A stretch of 64,000 nucleotides of DNA from DATMER01 sp035536935 (GTDB taxonomy: Bacteria; Acidobacteriota; Thermoanaerobaculia; Multivoradales; UBA5704): assembly GCA_035536935.1 (NCBI GenBank), contig DATLNC010000296.1:1-64000 (forward strand). The letters run 5' to 3'. Made by a program: the position numbers and the translations under genes. The notes beneath the pieces are model-generated. The model was not told the DNA's origin. It saw nothing but the letters and a program-made list of their open reading frames with translations, and ran no database searches. Shown here piece after piece: positions 54,634 through 63,900 of the stretch; positions within the stretch are counted from its first letter, which is position 1, and each line of letters begins with the position of its first letter.

Positions 54634-55795
54634 CCGCCGCCGAGCCGGCGCCTACGACGCAGCCCTGGATCTCGGCGAGGTCAGTACCGAGGCGAACGAG
54701 ATCCTTCAGGAGATCGACCATGCGGCAGCCCTCCTGGGCGAGATCCTGGGACGGACGGGTCCTGACCGCAAGCGGCTCGTAGAGGAGCAGCCCCGGTTCC
54801 GCGCCTTGATGCTCTGCGACCTCCTCCTGGACAGGAGCCGAGACGCCGGATACACCCATCCGGTTACGGCCATCGAGTTGGCCGAGCTGGCCGTCGTCGT
54901 CTCCGGCCGTCTCGATGCCGAGCACTATGGCGAAGCTCTCGTCGAGGATGCCCGGGCGCGAGCCTGGGGCTACTTGGCGAACGCGTTTCGGATCGCCTCT
55001 GATCTCCGGCAAGCTGAGGAGGCGCTCCGCAAGGCGGAAGAGCATCATCGGCAGGGCGGCGAGGACGCCTACATCGGAGCCGAGATCCTGGGCTTCAAGG
55101 CGTCTCTTCGGAACGCGCAGGGCCAATACATGGAAGCAGCGGCCTTGCTCGATCCGGCCATCAAAATTTATCGGGAAGCGAAGGACAGGCATCGCGAAGG
55201 CCGGACCATGATCAAGAAGGCATCCTCCCTGAGCTACGCGGGGAGGAACGCCCATGCGATCCGGCTCGTCCGTCGAGGTTTGGCCAAGATCGATATCTAC
55301 GAGGAACCCCGGCTGCTCGTCTTTGCCCGTCACAACCTCATCGGCTACTTGAACGAGCTCGGCCGGCACGAGCAGGCGCTCCGGTCTCTCGCCGAGACCC
55401 GCGGCCTCTATCTTGAGCTCGGCGAGCGCTCCTCCCTGGTGCGTCTCCGCTGGCTGGAGGGCAAGATCCTCCGGGAACTGGGGCGGATGGACGAAGCGGA
55501 GGCCGCCTTCCGGGAGGTCCGGGACGAGCTGATCGGGCTGAACCTGGGCCTCGATGCCGCCCTGGTCTCGCTCGATCTCGCCATGATCCTCCTGGAGCGT
55601 GGCGACACCGGCGAGCTGAAGCGGCTGGCGGCAGAGATGATCCCCGTGTTCGAGTCCCGGGACGACCACCAGAAGGCGCTCGCCGCCTTCCTCCTCTTCC
55701 AGAAGGCCGCGGAGGCCGAGCAGGTCACGCTCGGGTTCCTCCAGGAGGTAGCGTCGTCCCTCGAACAGATGCGGAGGGGCGTGGATCGGGCATAG
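54626..55795 (+). CDS. Tetratricopeptide-repeat protein
   Basis: A 389-residue soluble protein built of helical pairs. TPR-like units with the W/L-G-Y-A-F-P pattern are seen near 115-150 (ARAWGYLANAFRIASDLRQAEEAL), 155-190, 195-230, 240-280 and 280-330, here named by short landmarks. TPRs form a scaffold that binds partner proteins; no enzymatic domain is visible. The N-terminal 90 residues (DHAAALLGEILGRT, RALMLCDLLLDRS) are non-repeat. It is coupled to the 84-residue gene upstream. I cannot assign a partner. Confidence 0.72.
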   Translation: MSDRRRAGAYDAALDLGEVSTEANEILQEIDHAAALLGEILGRTGPDRKRLVEEQPRFRALMLCDLLLDRSRDAGYTHPVTAIELAELAVVVSGRLDAEHYGEALVEDARARAWGYLANAFRIASDLRQAEEALRKAEEHHRQGGEDAYIGAEILGFKASLRNAQGQYMEAAALLDPAIKIYREAKDRHREGRTMIKKASSLSYAGRNAHAIRLVRRGLAKIDIYEEPRLLVFARHNLIGYLNELGRHEQALRSLAETRGLYLELGERSSLVRLRWLEGKILRELGRMDEAEAAFREVRDELIGLNLGLDAALVSLDLAMILLERGDTGELKRLAAEMIPVFESRDDHQKALAAFLLFQKAAEAEQVTLGFLQEVASSLEQMRRGVDRA

Positions 55796-56760
55796 CAAAA
55801 CAAAAGGCTCCGGGCTCTGCACCTCTCGATCCTGGGTAAGGGGTGGCGCGTTCTCATCGCGAGAGGCGGGAGGGGAAACATGGAGGGCAGGCGCCCTCGT
55901 CCCGGTCTCCTCCCGGAGCCCGCCTGCCACCTCCCTTGTGGGAGGGACACACGGCTTCCCCGGAGACCAGGTCCCCTTCATCTGGCGGACGGCGGCGTCC
56001 TTGGACCCGGAGGCCGGCCGTCCTCACTCAATTTTCAAAGAACACACGGCCCGACGAGCCTCTCGTCAGACCTTTTCAGCGTCTCGTCAGACCTTTCCAG
56101 AGGCTCATCGAACCTTTCGAGACCCTCATCGAACCTTTCGAGACCCTCATCGGACCTTTCGAGACTCCCGTCGACCTCGACGAGACCCTCGTCAACCTCA
56201 ACGAGCTTCTCGTCGAACCTTTTGAGAGGCTCATCGCGGCCTTCGAGACTCTCGCGAACCTTTTCGAGACTCTCGTCAGACCTTTCGAGGCTCTCGTCGA
56301 ACCTTTTCGGAGGCTCGTTGAACCTTTTGAGACCCTCGTCGGACCTTTTCAGCCTCTCGTCAAGCTCAATGAACGCCTGAAAAGGTCCATCCAGACTCTC
56401 ATTGAACTCGTTCCTTGGGCAAAGACGCCTTCGTTGGTGTACTTTGCCGAAGAAAGAAAGCTCCAGGCGAGCGGCGAGGCGGGACTCTAGCCGGATTTCA
56501 GGCCGAACGTCAAGCGGCCGGTGCAGACGAAAGTGGATCAGGGTTGACTTGAATCCCCTCAGACGTGACAATCCGCTCTACAACTGGCCGAGGAACCGCT
56601 GTAGCGCGCTGTAGCGGATGAACGGGGCTGGCCGACCCTTGAGGGTCAGACACTGTGTTCCGTTTCTGCCTCTTCGGGTCTGTTCTTTGACAATCGATGG
56701 ACTCCGAACAGGGAGGACGGGCCCGCGAGCGGGGCCCTACCCCCTTCACTCGGAGTGTGC
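55796..56760. other. 965-base stretch with a 21-bp array and no secure gene
   Basis: Apart from the array at 56053-56409 I see no coding family on either strand. Long open frames exist on both strands across the array because its 21-bp period never introduces a stop. Their starts lack ribosome sites and their codon use is not host-like. The end (about 56590-56620) has a short direct repeat GCTGTAGCG. Confidence 0.5.
56053..56409. repeat. Tandem array of 17 units, exactly 21 bp each
   Basis: Seventeen units keep one 21-base register without indels; the unit is near TTCGAGACCCTCRTCGAACCT. On the plus strand it would read a heptad like FETLVEP, on the minus strand like FDEGLER. Both frames are open over the whole array. 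Substitutions fall at all codon positions. Whether it is coding (a heptad-repeat protein on either strand) or structural DNA is unclear. Confidence 0.85.
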
Positions 56761-57294
56761 TCAATCGCCAGGCGTGTAGCTGAACCGGGCATCCAGCTCG
56801 CCGGCCGGGGAGCCTCGCTCCAGGCGGCGGAGACGGCCTTTCAGTACGGTTCCCTGCGGCGCCTGGGTTGGCAGCTCGCCGGAAACCAGGAAGCTCCCCT
56901 CGAAGTCATAGGAGATGCCGTCGATCTCCTGCGTCTTGAAGGAGAGCGCCTGCCCCTCGAGCCGGACCGGCTGCAAGTGGAAGTCGCGGCCTCCCGCTTC
57001 CTCCTTCATCCGGATGAAGCCCTCGAGAGGGATCTTCACGATCTCCTCCCCCTTCAGCTCGATGTTGGAGAGGTGCAGGTGGTCGATCGACTGCGCCCAG
57101 GCCGGCAGGTTGTCCGGGTCTTCCAGGAGGTAGTAGCCGAAGGCATCGGTGACCGCGGCTCCCGAAGTGGAAGCAGCGGCGGGAGTCGAGGGTGGAGGGG
57201 GAGCGGGCCGGGAGGGCGGCGCGTCTCCCCCACAGCCGACGATCAGGGTCAGGACGGCGGCGAGAGGGATCCGCACCCGCAGGGTGTGGGACAT
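56761..57294 (-). CDS. Hypothetical lipoprotein
   Basis: A 177-residue lipoprotein. Residues 1-19 are a signal peptide with lipobox LIVGC, followed by a Pro/Ala-rich spacer (about 22-45), then a beta-rich domain (YYLLEDPDNLPAW, HLSNIELKGEEIVKIPL, FEGSFLVSGELP). I know no family. ATG 57294 has AAGGAG seven bases upstream, settling the start over one 12 codons earlier. It should be anchored in a membrane through the cysteine. Monocistronic. Confidence 0.75.
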   Translation of the reverse strand: MSHTLRVRIPLAAVLTLIVGCGGDAPPSRPAPPPPSTPAAASTSGAAVTDAFGYYLLEDPDNLPAWAQSIDHLHLSNIELKGEEIVKIPLEGFIRMKEEAGGRDFHLQPVRLEGQALSFKTQEIDGISYDFEGSFLVSGELPTQAPQGTVLKGRLRRLERGSPAGELDARFSYTPGD

Positions 57295-57445
57295 GGGCGT
57301 CTCTCCTTGAAGCAGGTCAGGGAGACGCATTCTCTCATCTCCGCTGGCTGGAGGGCAGGATCTGGAGCAGGATCTTTAAAAATGCAACAATGCAGCAAGA
57401 GCGAAGCTGCAGAATGACCTGCAGCTTCTGTCCAGGAGAACGATA

Positions 57446-58234
57446 ATGTCGATCGGTTCTCAGGCTCTGCGCCGTCTCGGTATGATCTTCGTCATTGCGG
57501 GCACATGCCTGCTCGCGGCTCGACCCGCATCGGCTCTCCACATTTGGCACTATTACTGGTACTCGGACGCTACGCACTCTACATTGGTGGGAGAGGAGTA
57601 CAACAATGAGTGTACCGGCGAGGTCTGGTGGTGGGGTGTGGTTACAGAGTACAACACGGAACAGAGTACTTTCTGCCGCCCTCAGGTGGGGTGCCCGATC
57701 CTGATTGACCTCGAGAACGACGGGATCCGTTTGACAGGCCTCGCCGATCCCGTGTGGTTCGACATCGATGCAGATGGCGGCGCGGATCTCATCTCCTGGA
57801 CCGACCGGAGCGAGGGAATCCTGGCGCTCGATCGCAACGGGAACGGCACGATCGACGATGGGGGTGAGCTGTTCGGCGATGCCACCCTTCTCGCCGATGG
57901 CACGCGCGCCTCGAACGGCTACCTGGCTCTGGCCGAGCTCGACTCCTGGGCCTTTGGCGGCAATGGCGACGAATTCATCGATTCCGCCGATGCGTTGTTC
58001 GGCTCGCTACGGATGTGGACCGACCGCGACCACGATGGGATCTCCCAACCCGAGGAGCTGCAGACGCTTGCCGAGACGAGCATCCGGCGGATCGAGATCA
58101 GTTATCGGAGGAGCCACCGCACGGACCGCTACGGCAACGAATTCAGGTTCCTTGGCAGGGCCTGGAAAGCAGGCAACAACGGTGTCGTGCGTCCGCTGTT
58201 GACGTGGGATGTCTTCTTCCTCGTCGAACCCTGA
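57446..58234 (+). CDS. Secreted calcium-binding-motif protein
   Basis: A 262-residue exported protein. The signal peptide ends near ARPASA (about 30). A Trp/Tyr/Cys-rich region (about 31-85) follows, then calcium-loop motifs: DIDADGGAD, DRNGNGTIDDGGELFGD and DRDHDGISQPEEL, in the EF-hand/dockerin-like DxDxDG style seen in many large secreted proteins. The C-terminus is beta-rich and lacks a membrane anchor. It probably acts outside the cell or at its surface; the binding partner is unknown. Convergent with the next gene. Confidence 0.75.
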   Translation: MSIGSQALRRLGMIFVIAGTCLLAARPASALHIWHYYWYSDATHSTLVGEEYNNECTGEVWWWGVVTEYNTEQSTFCRPQVGCPILIDLENDGIRLTGLADPVWFDIDADGGADLISWTDRSEGILALDRNGNGTIDDGGELFGDATLLADGTRASNGYLALAELDSWAFGGNGDEFIDSADALFGSLRMWTDRDHDGISQPEELQTLAETSIRRIEISYRRSHRTDRYGNEFRFLGRAWKAGNNGVVRPLLTWDVFFLVEP

Positions 58235-58270
58235 CCCGCGAACCGGGCCCCCCAACCACCAAAAAGACAG

Positions 58271-58305
58271 CCGGCCAGTGACATCTCCGGGTGTCCACTG
58301 GTCGG
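58271..58305. terminator. Probable bidirectional terminator
   Basis: A hairpin with a 10-bp stem (CCGGCCAGTG / CACTGGTCGG, one G-T pair) and 15-base loop lies between two convergent genes. It has no strong T-run, as is common in GC-rich genomes. Confidence 0.5.
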
Positions 58306-58327
58306 CCTCCCGGAAGGTCGGAGCCTT

Positions 58328-59338
58328 TCAGCGCCAACCCGGCCGCGTGGCGAGCGCCAGGGTCAGGCCGAGCAGGGAGAGGACCACGATGGCCATGCCG
58401 GGGTTGAGCGAGGCCCGCGTGTAGGCGCTCGTGCGCATGACGTGGCCTTCATAGTCCCCGTGCTCCCGGCCGCTGCCGCGCATCGGGCCGTAGAGCGCGT
58501 CCGGACGGTCGAGCGCGGCCAGCTCGTCCGAGCGCTGCTGCTCGAACATCGCGGCTTCCATGTAGCGGTCGGCCAGCCGCGGCATCGTCGTCCCCATCGC
58601 GGTCATCATGCGGCCGCCGCCGCCCACCACCACGTCGCGCACCGGCTTTTCCGCACAGGTCAAAATTGCGTGCGCCACCTCTTCCGGCGCGTAGACCGGC
58701 GGCGGCAGCGTCGGCTCCTCGTCCAGGTAGCTGCGGGCGTGCTCCGTGAACGGCGTATCGATCGCCGCCGGCTTGACCAGGCTCACCGAGACCGGCGCAT
58801 CCTCTTCTTCCAGCTCCATGCGCAGGGCGTCCGTGAAGCCCTTCACCGCGTGCTTGCTCGCCGAGTAGTGGCCCTGGAGGGGCACCGCGATGTCCGAGAC
58901 GATGCTGCCCAGGTTGATCAGCGCTCCGCCCCGCTTGCGCAGGTGCGGCAACGCCACGAGCGAGCCGTTCACCACGCCCCAGTAGTTGGTCTCGAAGAGC
59001 CGGCGGGCGTCTTCCACCGGCACTTCCAGAATGCGGCCGTAGATCGAGATGCCGGCGTTGTTCACCCAGGTGTCGAACCCGCCGAACTCCCGCTCGGCCG
59101 TGTGCGCGACCGCGTGGAGGGCCGACAGGTCGGCCACGTCCGCCACCACGTGGACCGCCGTGCCGCCCGCGCCGCGGATCTCGTCCACCGCCTTGCGCAG
59201 GCCTTCTTCGTCCCGCGACGTGAGGACCACCTTCGCCCCGCGCTCCGCCGCCATCTTCGCCGTCGTAAGTCCAATGCCGCTCGAGGCTCCCGTGATGACC
59301 AGGACCTGATCGGACAGATTTTTCAGTTGAACTGCCAT
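58328..59338 (-). CDS. Short-chain dehydrogenase with C-terminal membrane segment
   Basis: A 336-residue SDR. The nucleotide loop TGASSGIG is at 16-23, followed by NNAG, a catalytic serine in LGSIVSD and YSASK near 155. From about 285 it is unusual: a tail with Arg/Gly/Tyr leads to a hydrophobic stretch (GMAIVVLSLLGLTLALA) that probably tethers it to a membrane. The start is ATG 59338 with GAGGAG before it. Extended SDRs of this type in bacteria are often uncharacterised oxidoreductases. Substrate unknown. Confidence 0.82.
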   Translation of the reverse strand: MAVQLKNLSDQVLVITGASSGIGLTTAKMAAERGAKVVLTSRDEEGLRKAVDEIRGAGGTAVHVVADVADLSALHAVAHTAEREFGGFDTWVNNAGISIYGRILEVPVEDARRLFETNYWGVVNGSLVALPHLRKRGGALINLGSIVSDIAVPLQGHYSASKHAVKGFTDALRMELEEEDAPVSVSLVKPAAIDTPFTEHARSYLDEEPTLPPPVYAPEEVAHAILTCAEKPVRDVVVGGGGRMMTAMGTTMPRLADRYMEAAMFEQQRSDELAALDRPDALYGPMRGSGREHGDYEGHVMRTSAYTRASLNPGMAIVVLSLLGLTLALATRPGWR

Positions 59339-59475
59339 GATGCCTGCTCCTCGATCTGTCGTTGAATCGGTAGGCACTTGGGCCCAGGGCTTCTCCCAAC
59401 CCCCTGTCTTCTGCAAGGCGAGGGCCATGGACCAGGATCATGGAAGCAACCAATGACCGCCCGAAGTGAACGGCT

Positions 59476-60789
59476 CTACATCCCGTTCCCATCCCAGATC
59501 ATGACAGCCGCGCTGCCTCCGGGTTTGCCGTGCGCCGTCAAGGTGAAAGTCGAGTCCATGCCCGGCTTCATGGCGGAGGCGACGTCCAGGGTACGTTCCT
59601 CTCCGGGCCGCAGGCCGGTCAGGTTGAACTTCCTGCCGTTGACGTCGACCTGCAGCATCCGCAGACCGGGATCGCCGTTGTAGACCGTGACGACGTGCTC
59701 CTCCGGCGGGATGCCCGCGTACGTGCTGCTCTCGGGCTTGCCGGTCTCCCGCACCTCCTGCGTCAGGACCGGGTCGCAATCCGTGACGTTGCCCGCCAGG
59801 TCGGTCACCCGCAACCGGACCCGCGAGCTGAGGGCCTGGTTGATTTTCGTGCCGGTGACGATCAGCGGCTCGTTCGTGCCCGGCTGGAAGGAGGGGATGG
59901 CGACCGTGGCATTGGCCGATTCGAGGACCTGGATGCCCGCGACGCCGCTCCTGGCGTCCTGGACGAAGATGCCGAGCCGGGTCGGAGGGCCTGGATCGAC
60001 GCTCCGTACCCGGCAGGCCGGCCGCGCGGCGTCGAGCCCCAGGAGGAAGTCGACGGGGGTCGAGGCGAAGACGCCAGTGTCGGGAAGCCAGGCGCTTTCC
60101 ACCTGCACCTGGGCCGTCCAGAACTTGGCGGGATCTCCCGTGGTCGGGTTCCAGGTGAGGACGCAGGACTCGGAATCGACGCTCAGGCCGTCGGGGTTGG
60201 GACCGCCGCCCGCCTCGGCCTCCGAGGCGAGACGGCAAAACGCGATCATGTCTGAATAGACGATGCTCACCGGGATCGGGATCACGAACGTGTCGCCCAG
60301 ACCGCCGGAGAGCCAGACGATCGGCGGCAGGCCGACCAAGGGTGAGCAGATCTCCTCGCCGTTCGTATAGACGACCGCGCGGACTCTGAAATCGCCGTTG
60401 GACCGGTTGTTGAGGTCGTCGCCGCCGTCGGTACCGTCGATCCGGCAGCAGGAGTCGAATCCGACCAGGTCTGCCCCCATCTGATGGTCGATGCGGCCCT
60501 TGGCCAGGAACCAGCCCTGGGACGCATGGACTTCGGAGACCGTCAGGACGACCGGGCCCAGGCCGTCGAGGGTCTCGGTCACCGTGTCTCCCACCGCCTG
60601 GCCTTCCCAGCGGTAGGCGGCGGAGAAGTCATACGACTGGTAGATGGGGTAGTAGTCCGGATAGATCGGGGCCCAGCACCATCGGATCGTGGCGTAGCGG
60701 TAGTGGCTCGCGGCGGCGGGGGTGGTGATCGTGAGCAGAACGGCGAGCAGCAGCAAAGAGAAAACCGTGGCTCTGCGAGAAATCCGCAT
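59476..60789 (-). CDS. Large secreted protein, unknown
   Basis: A 437-residue exported protein. The signal peptide (MRISRRATVFSLLLLAVLL, cut near AAA) is followed by SHYRYATIRWCW, a beta-rich middle with several cysteine pairs (DSCCRIDG, CSPLVG), and beta-sandwich-like repeats in the last 150 residues (ATVAIPSFQPGTNEPL, VRLRVTDLAGNVTDCDPV). ATG 60789 has AGGAGG just upstream. The N-terminal HYRY motif recurs in secreted proteins of similar genomes. No enzyme motif seen; a surface or adhesion role is a guess. Confidence 0.7.
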   Translation of the reverse strand: MRISRRATVFSLLLLAVLLTITTPAAASHYRYATIRWCWAPIYPDYYPIYQSYDFSAAYRWEGQAVGDTVTETLDGLGPVVLTVSEVHASQGWFLAKGRIDHQMGADLVGFDSCCRIDGTDGGDDLNNRSNGDFRVRAVVYTNGEEICSPLVGLPPIVWLSGGLGDTFVIPIPVSIVYSDMIAFCRLASEAEAGGGPNPDGLSVDSESCVLTWNPTTGDPAKFWTAQVQVESAWLPDTGVFASTPVDFLLGLDAARPACRVRSVDPGPPTRLGIFVQDARSGVAGIQVLESANATVAIPSFQPGTNEPLIVTGTKINQALSSRVRLRVTDLAGNVTDCDPVLTQEVRETGKPESSTYAGIPPEEHVVTVYNGDPGLRMLQVDVNGRKFNLTGLRPGEERTLDVASAMKPGMDSTFTLTAHGKPGGSAAVMIWDGNGM

Positions 60790-60953
60790 GTCGACCTCCT
60801 CTCTTCCTGTTTTATTGTAAAGGAAAATGAAGGTGCCAGCCATGCCATTTCTGGCACGAAGAGTGCAAAACGTTCCCACGGCAGGTTCATTGCGGATATT
60901 AAGTTTGTTGCATCCAGATACATTCTGAATTGGCGATCAGGAGGGTTTTCTCC

Positions 60954-63900
60954 ATGCGCAGGCTCCTCGCAGTCTCCGCTCTCTTCGTTGGTCTCTTCAT
61001 CTCCATGACTCTGCAGGTCCATGCGGCGTCCCCGGCTTCGGGCACGGTGTCGCAGGCCAATCCGGTGGTGACCTGGACGGGCGGTCCGATCACCCCCAAG
61101 GCTGCAGGATGCGCGGGGCCCGAGGATCCGGGGTGCGATCATTTCCAATTGACGATCGTGCCTCCGCCCGGCGGCTTCACGGTGAAAATTACGCTGACGC
61201 CGCTGGACGACTGGGACTTGAGCGTGTACGACCCCTCCGGCTCGGGAGAGGGAAGCTCGGGCAATCCGCCGGGGATCGCCGAGATCGTGGTGCTCGCCAA
61301 TCCCGTGGCAGGCGTCCACACCGTGAGCGGCGCGCCGTTCGCGGTCGGCGGGCCCTACAGCGCCACCGCGGTGCTGGAGCTCGGGGCCGCGACGCCCCCG
61401 CCGCCGCCGCCGGGCAGCCAGGCGGTGAAGATGTTCCAGTACGAGCCGCCGGCGGGGATCGGCGCGAGCGCGGGCGAGCCTTCGATCGGCGTCGGCCGCC
61501 TGGGCACGGAGCACGTGCCGAACGCGGCCATGTACATCGCGGCCCTCGAAGTGTTGCGGATGACGCGCGACGAGTGCCTGTCGAGCAGCCGCCAGGAGAC
61601 CGACCTCTGGGTGGACAAGACCGCCCCGAACAACGGCCTCGCCACCCTGGACCCGATCCTGTTCACCGACTTCCGCACCGGCCGGACGTTCGCCTCGCAG
61701 CTCGGTCCGAAGTGCAGCCTCATGTCGCTCTCGGACGACGACGGCGACAACTGGCTCCCGAGCCAGGGGTGCGGCATCAACGCGGGCGTGGATCACCAGA
61801 CGGTCGGCGGCGGACCGTTCCCGGCGAGCGATCCGGTCGGCGGCATCGGTTACCCCAACGCCACCTACTACTGCTCGCAGGACGCGGCCATCGCCCAGTG
61901 CGCCCTCTCCCGCGACGGCGGGCTGACTTTCGGCCCGGCGATCCCGATCTACAACGTCACCCAGTGCGGCGGCCTGCATGGCCATGTGAAGGTCGCGCCG
62001 GACGGCGCGGTCTACGTGCCGAACAAGAATTGCCAGGGGGTCCAGGGCGTGGCCGTGTCCACCGATTCGGGCACGACCTGGACGGTGCGCACCGTGCCGG
62101 GCAGCGCCGCGGGCGAGACCGATCCGCACATGGACATCGGGCCGGACAACAAGGCTTATTTCGCCTATTCGGCCGGCTCCACCTACGTCTCGATGTCCAC
62201 CAACCACGGCCAGACCTGGAGCGCGCCGATCAATCTCGGAGCGGCTTTCGGCATCGCCAACAGCGTCTTCCCCGAGGTGGTCGCCGGAGACAACGGCCGC
62301 GCCGCCGTGGCCTTCCTCGGCACCACGGGCACCGGCCCGGTCTACGGCACGAATACGACGCTGGACGTGGAGTGGCATCTGTACGTGGCCACGACCTACA
62401 ACGGCGGAGCGACCTGGACGACGGTCGATGCCACGCCGAACGATCCGGTGCAGCGCGGCGCGATCTGCACCCAGGGCACGACTTGCACGACCGGCCGCAA
62501 CCTCCTCGATTTCAACGACATCACGATCGACGACGAGGGGCGCGTCCTGGTCGGCTACTCGGATGGCTGCATAGGCGCGTGCTCGGGCGGCGGCCCGCAG
62601 AGCGGCACGGCCGTGGCGCGCATCTCGGGCCAGGTGGGCGGCAAGCGCCTGATCGCGGCGTTCGACAACCAGCCTCCGGGCAAGGTCGGCGTCCGGGCCA
62701 CGGAGATCGGCTCGGTGGTGGCGGTCGAGTGGTTCGCGGCCGACGATCGCGGCACTCCGGTCACCGGCTACGTGATCGAGCGCGCCACGGACGGCGTCAA
62801 CTTCACCGAGATCGACACGGTCCCGGCCACGACGTTCCGCTATCTCGATCCGACGGCTCCGGGGCCCAACACCCGTTACCGGGTGCGCGCGGTGAGCAAC
62901 GCCGGCCAGGGCGGCATGTGCCCGGCGGTGCCGGTCGACGATCCGCCGGTGGTGGTTCCCGAGGATCCCTGCCAGGCGCCGGGCGTCCAGATCACGACCG
63001 ATCCGTCCGGCGACCAGACGGGCGCTCCCGGCAATGGCGGGCTGGATTTGAAGGCGGCCTTCATCGCGGAGCCCTGGAATCCGGCGGAGCCGGCGAACGA
63101 CGACCTGGAATTCAGAATCCAGCTCCACAACAGCCTGGACCCGCTGCCGCCGCCCAACGGCTTCTGGTACGTGTACTTCACCTACCGCGGCGTCAACTAC
63201 TACGTGGCCATGACGACCGGGGACACGCCGGTGCCGTCGTACGAGTATGGCCGGGTGGACGTCGATCCGGTGTCCGGGCTCAACGATCAGACCGAGCTCG
63301 GGACGATCACGGACGGCAGCGTGAGCGGCGACACGATCACGATCCGGCTCTCCCGCGGCCTGTTGACCGAGCCGGTGACGATCGGGGGTGCGGCGCAGCC
63401 GGCGCCGGTCGAGGGGAACCTGTTCACGAACGCCCGCGGCGAGACGCGCCTGCTGGTGGGCGGCGGCGGCACGGGCCTGATCGCGGTGATCGACGATTCG
63501 ACGCCGAGCCAGTACGAGGTCCGCACCGCGGAGGCCTGCGCGCCGAACACCGCGCCCGTGGCGAGGCTCACGGGCACGCCGCGGTCCGGCTACGCGCCGC
63601 TCCAGGTGAGCTTCAGCGGCTCGACCTCGACGGATTCCGACGCGGGGGACACCATCGCCGAGTACACGTTCGACTTCGGCGACGGCAGCGCGCCGGTGAC
63701 CCAGGCGTCGGCCGCCATCAACCACACCTACACGGACCCCGGCTTCTACCAGGCCACGCTGACGGTGAAGGACTCGCGCGGCAAGGCGAGCGCCAACGTG
63801 GCCGGCGTGGTCATCCAGGTGATCCCGAATGGCGATTTCTACACGGTGGCGCCCTGCCGGCTGCTCGACACGCGCAGCGGGTCGGCGGTGCAGTCGGGCA

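Noticed and set aside
56035..56571. Heptad-repeat protein on the minus strand (178 codons)
   Set aside because: Open only because of the 21-bp period; no ribosome site, non-host codon use. Kept as an open question in findings, not as a gene.
60579..63725. A 1048-codon open frame on the minus strand
   Set aside because: It mirrors the plus-strand Asp-box/PKD gene, has Arg/His/Ala-rich low-complexity translation and no family text; it is an antisense shadow of GC-rich coding DNA.
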